This document shows, in pieces, positions 26,701-39,700 of a stretch of 64,000 bases of DNA. This DNA comes from Himantopus leucocephalus (Eukaryota > Chordata > Aves > Charadriiformes > Recurvirostridae). The notes beneath the pieces are model-generated. The model was not told where the DNA came from, did no database searches, and saw nothing but the letters and a program-made list of their open reading frames with translations. Position numbers and translations under genes: made by a program. Where the stretch lies: assembly GCA_003993805.1 (NCBI GenBank), contig RSEF01000005.1:13292572-13356571 (forward strand), written 5' to 3'. Every line of letters begins with the position of its first letter. The stretch's first letter is position 1.

Positions 26701-29700
26701 CTGGCTGGTAATTGCACAACCGCAGGACAAAACTTCTCCTGCTTTGTGCGGGAGACTAGGCTGGTTTCACTAGAAAGGGTACAGCTTTTCAGCATTATGC
26801 TTACTGTAGTACCGCTGGAGGAGCTAAGTAAAATAGTGTCAGGCTAGCCGCTGTACTCAGAAAATATTCCAAAAGAAGAAAAGGTTGAAACATGGTTGTA
26901 GAGAGGTAACTTTTTTTTTTTTTTCTGAAAAGAACATGGCTATGGTTTTCCTTCCAACATGTTCACGTTTGGCAACAGTTTTTAGTAAGCCTGTTGGAGA
27001 AGAAGCCTCTGTTGTTAGCATTGTGGAGAAATAATGTCCAGCATTTTCAAAATGAGACCATCACAGTAACAACAATGAAGCACCAGTACACTGCAGTATC
27101 ACGTCCAACATAGAGGTTTGCTTTGGATCTTGTTTTCTCCCACTCTAAAGAAAACACCTGTAGTTGATTCAGTATTGGTGCAGTTCTACCCGGAATTCTG
27201 ACGTGACTGTCCCTCTCAACTAGACAGAGCAGCATGGGAAAGATTCCTACTCTAAAGACTGGAGAGGAGATGAAGAGCCACTCAAAAACTGTTTGAAACC
27301 AGGTTTTGTTGTAACCTTTATTGACCTTTGTTTAAGACTCCCAAAAGGTTTGTGGGAGAAACCCACATTTCTGTGAGCACTTAAGATCCACTTAGATCTG
27401 ACTGTCAGTTGCTACACGATGATTTTGTACAGTCACAGTTCAGCATCCACCATGGGCCACAAATTATTAACCTCATTACATACAGTAACTCCTAACTGTG
27501 ATTATGTAGTTTCCCTTTTACTTACTACTGTAATCTTTTGGACAGTGGCAGTATTTTATCTTGGAATAAAAAATATAATTATATTAAAAAAAGTAATAAC
27601 ATAAGTCTATCTTTAAAAAAAAATGTTGTACTAGAATAATGTAGGTCTCCTTCACTTCTATCCGAGATAGTTAACATAGACAGAAAAGGGGGAAAAATTA
27701 TAAATTAATAATGCTCATTGGGTCTGCTTAAAACTTGCATTAGCTATTGGATGCAAAGGCGTCTAATGTAGACATCTGATATAATATTGCTTGTGACTTG
27801 ATGGTATAATATGGCTTGACAGATCATTATTTGATAGGTGAAATTATATTCAGAAAACCCCATCAATCAAGTAAAAACTAAGCAAGAACAACAAAAAGGA
27901 TTATTTTTGAATAAGATTAATACATTTCCATACCTTGGCTGTGTAGTAATATTGTATAGTAGTATTGCTGAACATAAACTTTTCATTCATATAAACCAAG
28001 TTAAAGGTTTTGTGTCAAAAGCTGCCCCCATGTAATACGTATATAATTTAACTGTAATCATGAAAGGGGAGAGCAGTAGTTCTCTGAGATAATAAAAAAA
28101 TATAAAATATTATTATATTGACTCAAATGTCAGAGGTGTGGAAATATTGACCCATGCTTCTAGTGATATACTAACTAAACAAATGCGCTTTACAAAAGAA
28201 AGATAAAATCCTTTACTGTTAAGTTAAAAGCCCATATCAGTGTTGCCTTGATTTGAACTCCTGTACAACAAAGGTGTTTATCTAGTGAGGTATTGTGCTC
28301 TTGTCTATTTGATTGCTCAGTAAGCAGAAGAGATCTCTGAAGTTTCTGTTAGATACATAGTAGACAACAAGCCTTTTGGATAGGGATATGCTTGTATGTA
28401 GCTAAAAACATGGCCAGGTACTTAAGCCAAATTGAATGAAGTCAGGGGTAAAATTCATGTTAATTTCAACAGGTTTTGCTCTTAGGTACTATGCATGATT
28501 TGACAGTTGAAAGAATCATTCAGTTGTAAATATTATTCTTCATCATACAATTCAGGAAATATATAGGCACTTTCATGATTACACTATTTATGTTCTTTAT
28601 AAAACAAGAGTGGGACATTTATGCATTTTTGGATTACTAAGTAAGTAGGAATCAATGGGAATTAACAAGTTATGGAAATAAATCTCATTAGGCAGCTATC
28701 ATTAAGTGCCTAAATATTTTTAAATCTGGCTCCATATTATTAGATCTATATTTATTCTTGTTAGCTATTTTGTATTTTCTTTCCAAAGGGGAAAAAAGTA
28801 CCTTGAAGTCCTGGGGCATTCAGGGTTTACTTTAGCATCATCATTTGTTGTTGACTAGAGCAAAATGCGTATTAGTAGAATAATTGAAATACTTCTTGAT
28901 TTGAGATTAGGGTTTAAGCAAACACTTTGGTTGCTTGTTGTAGCATATTTGAAATGAAGTTGTTTTTTATGCCAGCGCTGGCAAAATTACTGTTTAGATT
29001 TATACAAAATGAATTTGTGAGATTCCAGGTTTGCTGTTGTATTTTGTTCCATATGGGAACTGAACTTATAGTACAGGAAGCTATATTTGTGCTGGTAATT
29101 TTTTTTTTTAAATTTGCGTTTGAAGCTGACAAGAGTTTTATCAAGTATGCATTGAATTCAATACAAGTTTTTGCGTGAGTATTGGTTTCATAAATCTTTT
29201 TTTTTGGAGCCAACTTTATTGAGAAGAATTGATAAAATCATGCAAGTTTCTCTTAAAAACAAGACTAATATTTCAGCAACCTTCAGTTAGTAAGATAGCT
29301 TTGTAGACACTGGTATTTATTTTTCTGAAACAATGATAGGGAAGTTCCTTGGAGGCAGGTAGTATATGAGTATGTATGTTTATTTGTGTGTGTGCACACA
29401 GGTTTTTAAATAATGAACCATTAACATCACAACAAGAAGAAAAAATAGTTGTCTTTTCAAACTTTACTTATGACATAGCTAAGCACATGTAGCAGCAGGC
29501 TGTATGTTTTGCTTCGATGCCATTTTTATTTCTGGACATACAGTTGCATTGTAAATAGTACTTGCATCCTTCCCACTTGAGGATTCATAGTTTGTATTAC
29601 TATATAGTATCCCCCAGCATTTGGGTGACTCATTTAATAAAACAGCTGAAGTGTATTTTTTTTTAAAAAGGTTTTGTCAGCAAATGTTGTACTACACACA

Positions 29701-32617
29701 GTTGAGGCATGCTGTCTTTTCTGAGAAGCTGAAAAAAGAAGCTGTTTTATCGCCAACTTTTAACTGTAAAGAAGAGAAGCACTGCATACGAAGATTGTTC
29801 CCTTCTCCAACGTACAGCATTAAAATAGGAAGTCACAGTACAATCATAACTACAGAGAATATTGCCATCATCCTGCATGTCTGCACTGTATCTTACACTA
29901 GGTTTAATTACTGCCATATCAGCTACGGCAGGCGTACGTGAAATTTTGTGAATAGGTAGGCTTATTTGTGTATTCTACAAGTCTGGATTTATGTTTACAT
30001 TGCCCATCATGGTACACATGGGTTTGGCAAGTGCAAACATGCAATATGACACTTACAGTGTTGCGCTGTCTTGCCTCCTAATCATGCACTGAGCTTCTAC
30101 AGGTGCAGACACTACACACTGATATCGATATATGGTTTTACCTATCTCAGTTTTAGAAAATCTGACATTGGGTGTTACTTCTTTAAAAATATTTGTGCTT
30201 TGCTAGGAAGGTGATGGAGACATCAGTACCAGAATCATGCTGTTTTCTGGGCAATAGGTGTTAAGTTAATGAAAAGTAAATTTTCAGGTTTATAATATAA
30301 ACATGTGGCAATTTTGTAAAATAGGTGTGCTAAGCCCATGTTGAGCTGCTTGTGTTAATGTTGCTAGAACAAACTTTAGAAGCTGTATTTTGTACTTCTC
30401 TTTCAAAGCCCCTAGCTCTTTATAATTCAAATGTCCGATCCTGTTCCACTGAAGTTGATAGGAATTTGTGATTAACTTTGGTGGGGTTAACATCAAGGTT
30501 GCTGGCAGACAGCCTGCTTCTTTTCCAATTGTATTTTTCTGTTCATGCAAGTACATTGGTGGCTCTATTTTCTGCTGACTATCTCATTCTTTTAGCTCTC
30601 ACTCATTTTTTTTAAAATACTTTATACTCAGAGAGGTTTTTATTTTTTGTTTTCCCTGAAAGCTTAGGATACTGGCTTTGTTTATAAACTACAGTATTGA
30701 TCAGTTTTAGAGCACTACTTCTACGATTAGTTCTCTTATGTATTACCAGTAGAAATGTTTGTTTATCCCTCTAGGAAAGATGAGATTGAATTCTGATACA
30801 AGCAGATTAGAGTTGTGCTACCTTTTCATCTAGGTGGGCTACGCGTCTTTGATTGAAATCAATTAATTTCCAGATGACATTTGTAACATTAGCTCTGCCC
30901 ACTGTCGTTGGGAAAGTAACCAGTCAGCTGGGCAGGTTCATGACAATTTGTATTTCTATTGAACTATATAGCAGTAGGAAGAATAGTAGTAACAATAGGC
31001 TCCAGCGGTGCACCCATGACAGGGCTCGAGGATGTATGCTGTGCATTATATATCACTGATGGCAGTGATCACATTGACATTGCTCCTCTTCTGCAGCACT
31101 GTGATTGTCTGTTGACTTGGTGGCTCCTAGTCCTTACAGAAGAAACCACATACCTGGGTCAGACACGTAGATTCACCCTAACATGCCTGGGAAGGAATGA
31201 GCATCCAGGAATGAGTTTCTCAAAAGTCGGGAACCGTTCAAGGTAGATGGTAACAGGCTGAGAGTGGGATGAACTTTTAATAGTAAAGTGTTTAGTGAAA
31301 CAGAAACTGGAACCCTGGTTTTTCTCTCATACTGCCTCTTGTCACTGTTCCCTCTAATTCTTGAATTTGAGAATCATGCTGATTTTTTTCATGCAGCTGA
31401 TTAATGTTAGAATTTGCAATGGGCCTGGTTTCTGTCTTCTGTCAGAGTAGAATGTTCTCAGTGACTCAGTTGTGACTATCACACTCTAAAGGTTGACGCA
31501 TGTCTTAGTCACCTGCTTTTATTGAGGGAATTTTGATGAGTATAGTCTTGGACTAATAGATACCTAAATACAGTAACTCTGTCTTCAGTAGGTAATTATT
31601 TTTTATTCTAATAAATGTATTTCCAATTTAGTCATTATAGCACAGATTGTGTAAACAGCTGGGTTCCTCAAAATACAACTGGAAGTCCTGTGTTGAGCAT
31701 AGTACTCAACAAAGTCAGCTGCAACAATAGAGATATTTTTTGCGTATTCATTTTGGTCTTCTCTGCTTTTAATTCTTCCTGGTACTTGTGGATTTTTTGG
31801 CCTGTTTTATCAAAAGGGCTACAATAAAAACCCCCTATGCACAACCTGAAACAAAACTGCCTGATGGATAGTAGATAGCCTTCTTTTCAGAGTGGCTTAT
31901 TACATCAAATAGATACGAAGAACATACTGTGATATCATCCAGTCCTTTCCATTATGGATGACAGTGTGTAATTACAAAGGTTGGTATTTCCAAGGGAACT
32001 CAAATTGCACAGGAGCACAAATCCCACAGAAAGTCAGCAGACCGAATGGCATTTAGTTTGATTATGGCTTTTGATAGATAAGCTTTGCCAACTGCTGCAG
32101 AGGTAGTTTTAAGATGATACAGCTGTAGTTGCCCATCCCAAGTCTGCTGGAGATTAGTGCTCCCTCATATGAGGTTTGGCAGACCTACATGGTTGCTTAT
32201 ACCTCAGTTATTTCAGTTCAGCATGGACATTTTATTTATCAGTTTTCCTTGAGTAGCAAGGGGAAAAGTCCTAATAATTTAACGGTGTGCCCCCCTTTGG
32301 CCTAAACTGACAATCCCATCTCCACAATTATTCATGTTACTAGAAGTTGTAGGTCAGCAGCTTAAACAAGATTATTTATGTCTTTAAAATGGATCAAAGA
32401 CCAGGTGTCATCATTGAAATCGTTGACTTTAGTATTTGCCATAGGCAAAGAATGAATCAGTGCCGTAACTATGGCTAGCATTTGAGTTTCTGGCTTCTCT
32501 GCCGTGATTCAGCTAACTAAATGACATGTTGGTCTTACATGAAATGAGCATGCTCAAATAATAGCCAAATATGATTTAAAAAAACACTGTTTACACACCT
32601 TACATAACTAGAGTGGT

Positions 32618-32821
32618 TTATGATAAATTAGTTTTATTTATGTAATTTTGTATATATGCAAATATTTTGGTTGTGAAAATATCCATCTATCAGGGGTCCA
32701 AATTTTTAGCATTATTGANCTTATGATAAATTAGTTTTATTTCTGTAATTTTGTATATATGCAAATATTTTGGTTGCGAAAATATCCATCTATCAGGGGT
32801 CCAAATTTTTAGCATTATTGA
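32618..32821. repeat. 101-base near-identical direct copy split by a single N (assembly join)
   Basis: Bases 32618-32718 and 32721-32821 differ at only two positions. A single N sits at 32719. The two copies look like two alleles or contig ends placed in tandem. Confidence 0.85.
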
Positions 32822-33414
32822 AGCTACATTTTCTTTAAATGAATACTTCAAACATACATAACCTTTTAAAGAAATAACATTTCTAAAAATACTGAGAGAA
32901 TCGTTATTATACTCATACTTTATAAGTATTTTGTTTTTTATTAGTTTTGGTTTGTATCCATTGCATACTTATGGCCTTTCACTTACCAGTTTACCAGACT
33001 GCCACATTCATACTCTGCTGGAATTTCAGCAAGGTGGATTTTTGTTTTACCTGTACATTTTTTGGGCTGTGTTACTCTGTGTTTAGAGAAGTTATTGCCC
33101 AGGCTGTTCATCCAGAATCTTTCAAAGTAGATTTTGAGGTTCCATTATCTTCTATTCATTTTTAAAATACACTTAGTTGACAGATACTGAATTAAGTGTT
33201 TGCCTTACTTTTACTTTCTTTGCTGTTTTTTTCACCTGAAAAGGAAAGTAAAATGGCTTCCTCACAACTGTATCTCAATCTGCTTTGGAACTGAACCACC
33301 ACCTTGCTAATATTCTCAGTCCTATCTACAGAATTTATAAACCTTTCTTGTTAAGAAACAATGCTCTGATAAAATCTGTCTCGTAGCCTAGGCCTCCCAT
33401 GGTTCTTCTGTTTT

Positions 33415-33770
33415 AAATGGGATATTAAAGGTCTGGAAGAGATTCAGGGAAGACTAACAAGCATGACCAAAGTTCTGTAAAAGGAATGAGTAGGTAAGCT
33501 AGCACTGTTTAGGCCAGAAGAGCAACAACTGGTGTATGATCACTGTTGGAGAGCTATAATATGGAAGTGGTAATGAAGAATAAATTGTTTACAGCTCTTC
33601 CAATACAAGAACTTAGGGGGTCATTGAATGAGGTAAATGAATGACAGGTTCAGAGCAGAGATGGTTCACACAACGTATGTTATCTGTGGAACTACTTGCC
33701 ATAGGGTGTTTATAGAGGATACAAACTTTTTATGGTTCAAAAATCAGTTGAATAAAGTACTGAAATAAAA
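33415..33770 (+). mobile_element. Old CR1/L3-type LINE 3' fragment
   Basis: The order of short motifs follows the 3' end of L3/CR1 LINEs: a segment near AGGCCAGAAGAGCAACAAC, then a strand resembling the consensus for a host-like GTGGAACTACTTGCCATAGG near 33686, then TGGTTCAAAAATCAGTTGAA near 33733. Divergence is high, so it is an ancient, inactive copy. Confidence 0.5.
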
Positions 33771-35412
33771 ATCTGCTGAAGTACAGAAAAGGTACAACCT
33801 GAAGGTAAGAAAGGCCAAAAATCTTTGGTTGATGTAGTCTAGAAGTGACAGTGAGAATCACTCTGTTCTCATGTCCTTCCCTAAGCACCCATCACTGCAG
33901 ATAGGATCCAGGGCGAGAGGGCCCTTTGCTTTTATGGAGCAGAGGTGTCATTATGCTCCTGAAGAAGCGTATTGAATTACAAATATGACGAGAGCTAGTC
34001 ATGTTATAGGTAGTCTGTTACAGAAACATTGTTTTCTATTTTCATCCAACCTGCTGCATAGATTAAGTTATTTCCACTTTACATTTGCTGTATTCAAGCC
34101 TACATGGAGATCTAGCTGTGTTCATAAGCTGACAGGTATATCAAAATGCCTTGGTAAAGATAAAATAACAGGCAACAGCGTTCAGAGAATGACTCTTAAC
34201 ACCAGACATGGTGATCTGCTTTTGGAAAAAAGAGGACAAAATTAGGTGACCTTGTCCATGCAAGACAGGAAAAATTGACAGGAGGGTGGTGGTTGTCTGC
34301 CAGCTAAAAGAACTGATGGCCTGCATCATGTATAGACTTATTAATGCGATCCATGCCACTGATACATAAAATGAGCTGTGCCACTAACAGGTACAAACTG
34401 AACTGATGTCTCTAGTTCAGGGCTTCCCAGCTGCATTGTTGATCTGCCCTAGCAACCTAGCCTGTCCTGAAGATCCAGTATGAGGACAGGAAGGAAAACT
34501 TCTGTGCCAGTCCATTAACTTGGTGATTTGGTTTGTAGAAGTCATCCAGTTAGTACTCAAAAATACTCAGTCTTGGCATCTACATCAAGATTAGGAGACT
34601 TGAAAACCTAGTATTTGTTAGTTATTATCATTTCCTGTGATTAAATCCTGTTGAAATTACAAACGTAGGCACAGCATTTATACAACAATATTCTGTAATT
34701 TAAAACATCTGAAATATTGGAACTTTGGCATTTTTAAAAGTCAAAAGCCAACAGCTTGTGTAGAAATTAACTTACTAGTTCCAGCAAATCAATTTGGGTT
34801 TGGGTTTCTTTTTGTTTGTGTGTTTGCCTGTTTTAAAGGAATGACTTAGGCAAAGCTAATCAGACTTGCTGTTGTGGATCTGACAGTAGTGCTGACATTG
34901 AATCTAATATGCCTAATAGGGCAGCAACAATAGCTCCTGCTATCCCATCTGGTAATGATCAGATGTTAGTAATTTTTTAAAGCAAAGCAACAGGTATTTG
35001 CTGCAAGTGAGCAGAATGCATTTAGGCTCTTCTTGCTGAAGATGTGATTAAGGAAAAACAGTGAATTCTTGTCCCTCTTGAGCCTATGACATATAAACCA
35101 AAAGATGGATAGGTGGATATATCTCCAGCTATTCCCTCATCCCCAACAAAAGAAAGAATATCTCTGCATGTCTTCTATGCATTTCCCATTTTTTTTCTTA
35201 ATAAGAGTGATTTCTTTTACATAGCACTTATATGAATAAAGGGTGTTAACAATGCTTAATATTATCTAGGTAACGTTATCTACATTTATTCCCTTAGTAA
35301 AGGAGCAGCTTAATACAAGCAAAAGTAATGTTTCACTGCCAAGTACCAGGGCATGTAGTCAGGAAAACTGGCACTGGCACTGTAATTACAGTTTGGCCCT
35401 CCCACCTCCCTC

Positions 35413-35449
35413 ACCCCCCCCCCCCCCCAAAAAAAAAAAAAAAAAAAAA
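35413..35449. repeat. Poly-C run joined to poly-A run
   Basis: About 16 C bases run directly into about 21 A bases. It is a simple-sequence tract, probably length-variable and error-prone. A second poly-C run lies near 40931. Confidence 0.9.
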
Positions 35450-36593
35450 GATTTGCTGCTGGTGGACCTAAGTACTTTTGATAGAATTACTTGCATGACT
35501 AGTTAAACACTTGTATAGAAATTCTCCTTGTAGTGGGTATACTTTTGATTTGTTTGACTGCACATTTCTTGAATATTATGTCTTTTTCTTTGACATATGT
35601 AAGCTAATTTTAGACAGTATTTGACTGGCAACTTTTGCTTCCCAGGAGGTGATTTATATTACTAAAGTAACATTGGAGTTTGCTCAAGCTTTTCATAGAA
35701 TATCCAGAGACCGTGTACTGTCATAGACTAAATTGGCTGAATTGTCTCAAAAGCCTGACTTTGTTGTCCGATGCTGGATTACCATCATTACTTTTTAGCT
35801 GGATTTCTGCTACTCACAGCGTTTAAGTATTCCATCTTACCGGTTTCTGAATGAATTGAGCTATTTGCAACCAAATTTGATAGAGGGGGAGAAAACAGAG
35901 CTTGATGCTCATCAAACTGTGTGAGTTAGCCCCATTTAAGACACCAAAGAAAGTCTAGGGGAGACTGGCTTTATAAGGCCCCAGCCTCAGCAACAATTTC
36001 AGGTAGTGTGAACACTTTTTTAAGGAATCTCTGTCAACTTGAAATGTGGATATAACATGGGTTGTAAAATATTTTTCCTGCAAATAAATTTTGGAGGAGA
36101 TACTGACTCCAAATTAGGCAAAATACTCCATTGCTGAAACATAAAAACTACTGACATTACTACACTAAGGTCTGATTCAGTGCCCATGATTATCTTTAGG
36201 AGTTTGGCAAAGACATGATCAGAGTAGGAATGTCAGTATTAGTTAAGCAAGACTTGGCCATCCTAAATAAGTGTATTGAACACTGGGTGTTCCCAGCTGT
36301 TCTGTGGAGCCATTGATAATACCTCCACATGTTAAAAACATATCACTGTTTACCATACAACTTAGGTTTGCCACAGAAGTGTAAGATACAATCTGAGGAA
36401 ATCTGCATGTGTAATAATAGCCTTTAAAAATTAAAGCTGTATTTAATTCTTTGAGTTTTAGTGTTCCTTGAGAGCAGTAGAACGTGTGGGAAGTGTGTTA
36501 TTACAGGTATCTATGTAGGAACGTCAAAAAATTCTGATCAGTACAGTATGATAACAGATTTATGTTATTTTTTGTAACTTGGTCTTATTTCAG

Positions 36594-36737
36594 ATGAAGT
36601 GGCTATCTGTCCTGCCTCAACAGTGTATTTTGCTGATGACATGTCTCCTAATGGCCTTGGAAGCTGTACCTATTGACATAGATAAGACAAAAGTCAAAGG
36701 AGAAGGCCACGTAGAAGGAGAGAAGGTAGAAAATCCA
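36594..36737 (+). CDS. NUCB2: NUCB2 coding exon 1 (signal peptide, start of nesfatin-1)
   Basis: The acceptor CTTATTTCAG is directly followed by ATG. The exon encodes 48 residues: a hydrophobic signal peptide, [20 protein letters not shown], then mature [14 protein letters not shown]. Donor is GTAAGTG. An upstream in-frame extension would run through the acceptor and is not real. Confidence 0.96.
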
Positions 36738-39700
36738 GTAAGTGTAATGAAATTTATGTAATTAAGTATTTTTTCCTAACTGTTAGTAATCTGGCTATAG
36801 CAAACTGCCTTCCTGAAATTTAGATGTTCTTTACTGGAGTTACTTGCAGGAAGGAAATTAGTATTGGCCAGTCTGTCGTGCAGTCTATGATCTTCTACGG
36901 TGAAGTTCTGTTTAAATTTGTTCTCTTTTATTTTTTTTCCATGAGCTGCTAAAGGTGAGGTGGCACATGAAAGGAATTTCCCAGTTTACAATAGGAAGAA
37001 CTGCTTACTGGTCCACAAAGACTTCTTTCAAGTGATTGAGTGGTGGCTTAGGAAATTCCACTCAGTGATTCCACTTCAGTGTTTCAAATAGAGCAGTAAT
37101 GAATGAATTCCACTATTTAAAAAATAGCAACAAACTGTATTAACATGACAGATGCTTGTGCCTGACATGGATTCCTAAACATTTTTCTCGTCTTCCTTGT
37201 CAGTTGCTGAAACAAATGAATCATAAGAATAAGTTGTTATAAGGCAATGATGCAAATAAAAACCCAAGATATGTAAGAGAGTATAATGCCTGTGTTGCTG
37301 AGATTTGAGTTTAATCATCGTATTTAAACAAAATAAAATGTTTGGTAGTATATTGTTTCCTCAATTTCACCTTCTTTTTTTGAAGGATACAGGACTTTAT
37401 TATGATGAATATCTCAGGCAAGTAATAGATGTCTTGGAAACAGATAAGCATTTCAGGGAGAAGCTCCAGACTGCTGACATAGAGGAAATAAAGGTAGGTA
37501 CAAAAAAAAAAAAGCGTTAAATTAACGTTAATTAAACCCATAATCATGAGCCACGTATGTTGTATTCTTTCTTTCTTTTCTTTCTTCATGCTCCTCTCAA
37601 TTTTTGTGATCTTAAATTTCCTCTAATTTTATTTACTTAGGTATTTAACTCTTACTAGATCTTTGTCTTTAGTCAAGGGACAGCAGAACTTCTGCTCATC
37701 AAAGAATATCCCTTAGCATAAAAAAACACCCCAACAATATATACTTGAATGCACAGTTTCTGCCTTCTGCCTATCTACTAAAAAGCCAGTCTCAGACTAC
37801 ATACAGGTAGGTGAACCTTCACGTACATCAAAACAGCTGCAAGCATAGGTCTCACTCGCTGTTGCCTGCTGAGTAATTTGGAACACTGTGTTGAACATAG
37901 CAGCATGTCTGTCTTCTGAGATTAAGATAGTGTGTCACAAAGGAATACGATGACATGGAAGAGAATTACAAAAAAGTCAGATTTTAAAGCCTGGGGAAAT
38001 TGAGGAGTTGTGCTAGAGGTAAAGTCAGTGTATATAGGAATAAAATAGACCTCTGTCTTTCTCCGCTGCTGTCCTTTCTTTTGCGCCAATCCACGTAGCG
38101 CTCTCTCCAAAACCTCACCACATTCTTGTCTTTTCTACTTTAGTTCCTGGCTGTAGGTGGTGGCTGTTCTGCATTCCCCTTTATGAGCTAGAAATTCAGC
38201 AAGGGACAGGTAGGAAACAGTCTAAAGTGATAGACTTAAAGAGGAGATCCTGCCTTTTGCCTTTCCTTTAATCCGTCATGTTGCCGTTGGCAGCTTTTGG
38301 CTCCTTTTTCTTCTGTGCTACATCTAGTGTAACCCTTGAAGATTACTATCCATTTCCAGATCCTGATAAACATTCTTGCAATACACATTGGTGGCTGTTG
38401 CTGTGCTTGTACCTTCTGTCAAGTCTTACAGCCATCATCAAGTGGATGAAGAACACAGCACTCTCTGTGCGTCTCACAGTTCTTTTGAACTAATTTGAGA
38501 ACATTTGATCAAGAAATTTGTCACTTCTTAAACGTTATTAAGTATTGCTGCTTCAAGGTCATGCTTTTGCTCTTTGAAGGAGCAAGATACTTAAAAATTC
38601 TATTTTCAGAAAGCTTTTAGGATTCCTCTGTGTTTCTATAACCATAGGCTTAAAAAAAAATTTAATACGCTCTTGGAAAAAATTTTGAGATTCTTATAAT
38701 GTGGGCTACAGTATTGCCAAAGACTGCCACTAGTCTGCTGTCTTGCAGCTCATGTCTAATGGGAGTCCTAAAGGCTACTTTCTTCTAGTTTTTATACATA
38801 ACTTTTGTTTTTTGACAGAGTGGAAAACTGAGCAGAGAGCTTGATTTAGTAAGCCACCATGTAAGAACACGGCTGGATGAACTAAAAAGACAAGAGGTGG
38901 CAAGATTAAGAATGTTAATTAAAGCTAAAATGGATTCTGTTCAAGGTAAGAGTACAAAATTTAACTAGGTGAGTTAACAGATGGGATTGTGTTGGAGAGG
39001 TGCCCAAAATGCATCAGTTATGCTTTGTTTGTTGTCAACAACACTGACTGTAAGCTGAAAGTGAGTGTCCTTTCTGAGCTGGCCTAGGGCCAGTAAAGAA
39101 CCATCTTTACAGGAAACTGGGGAGAAGAGAATAGCCATCTGTATTTTGTAAATAACTAAACTTGATTCTGGCAGTGGATTTTTCAGATACTTCTGATCTT
39201 TTTCAACCTCTTTCTTTATTTTTGTAGTGCATCAATTTATAGATTACCCACTGAGAACTAGTAACATAGTAGGACTATGTTTAAGAATACAACATGACAT
39301 ACCATTTCATGTCTTTACAGTGTAGAAAATGAATTTTTTTTTTGCAGTTAACACAAAAATTTTCCTTTTTCTTATTTTAAGTCCCCTTTCCACCAATTAG
39401 AGTTATTGTACAGGTTTATAACAAACATTAAATATTTCAGTTCAAAAGATTATTTTTCTTATTTTTGGGGCAGTTTTAAGCTCCTGAATAAAGAAAAACA
39501 TTTGGAGTGAATAGCATTTTCTTAATTGCTAACGAAATTGTAAAAACTCAGGCAATTTCTTTTAATGAATAAAGTATACAGGTTTCTAATGATTCTGATT
39601 GTTCTGTGTGTGGGAAATGGTGCTATCCCTTTTTATTTCTTATTATCGAAGAATTTTTGAAATTTGCATTTAGAACTAATTCTGTAAATTTCTTATTAGT

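Larger units (their letters stand above)
26800..36593. other. Intergenic or NUCB2 5' noncoding region
   Basis: This 10 kb stretch has no exon I can recognise on either strand. NUCB2 must have at least one noncoding first exon here or in the CpG-rich segment, because its start codon lies directly behind a splice acceptor. It holds an ancient LINE fragment near 33.4 kb, one N-join at 32719 and a poly-C/poly-A run at 35413. Confidence 0.6.

Noticed and set aside
28628..28735. Possible ancient dispersed repeat near GTGCCTAAATA
   Set aside because: It is only vaguely reminiscent of an old amniote repeat motif; too short and diverged to support.
30429..30500. Possible old repeat resembling a GATCCTG...CACTGAAGTTGATAGG motif
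   Set aside because: Suggestive but short, and I could not align it to a consensus with confidence.
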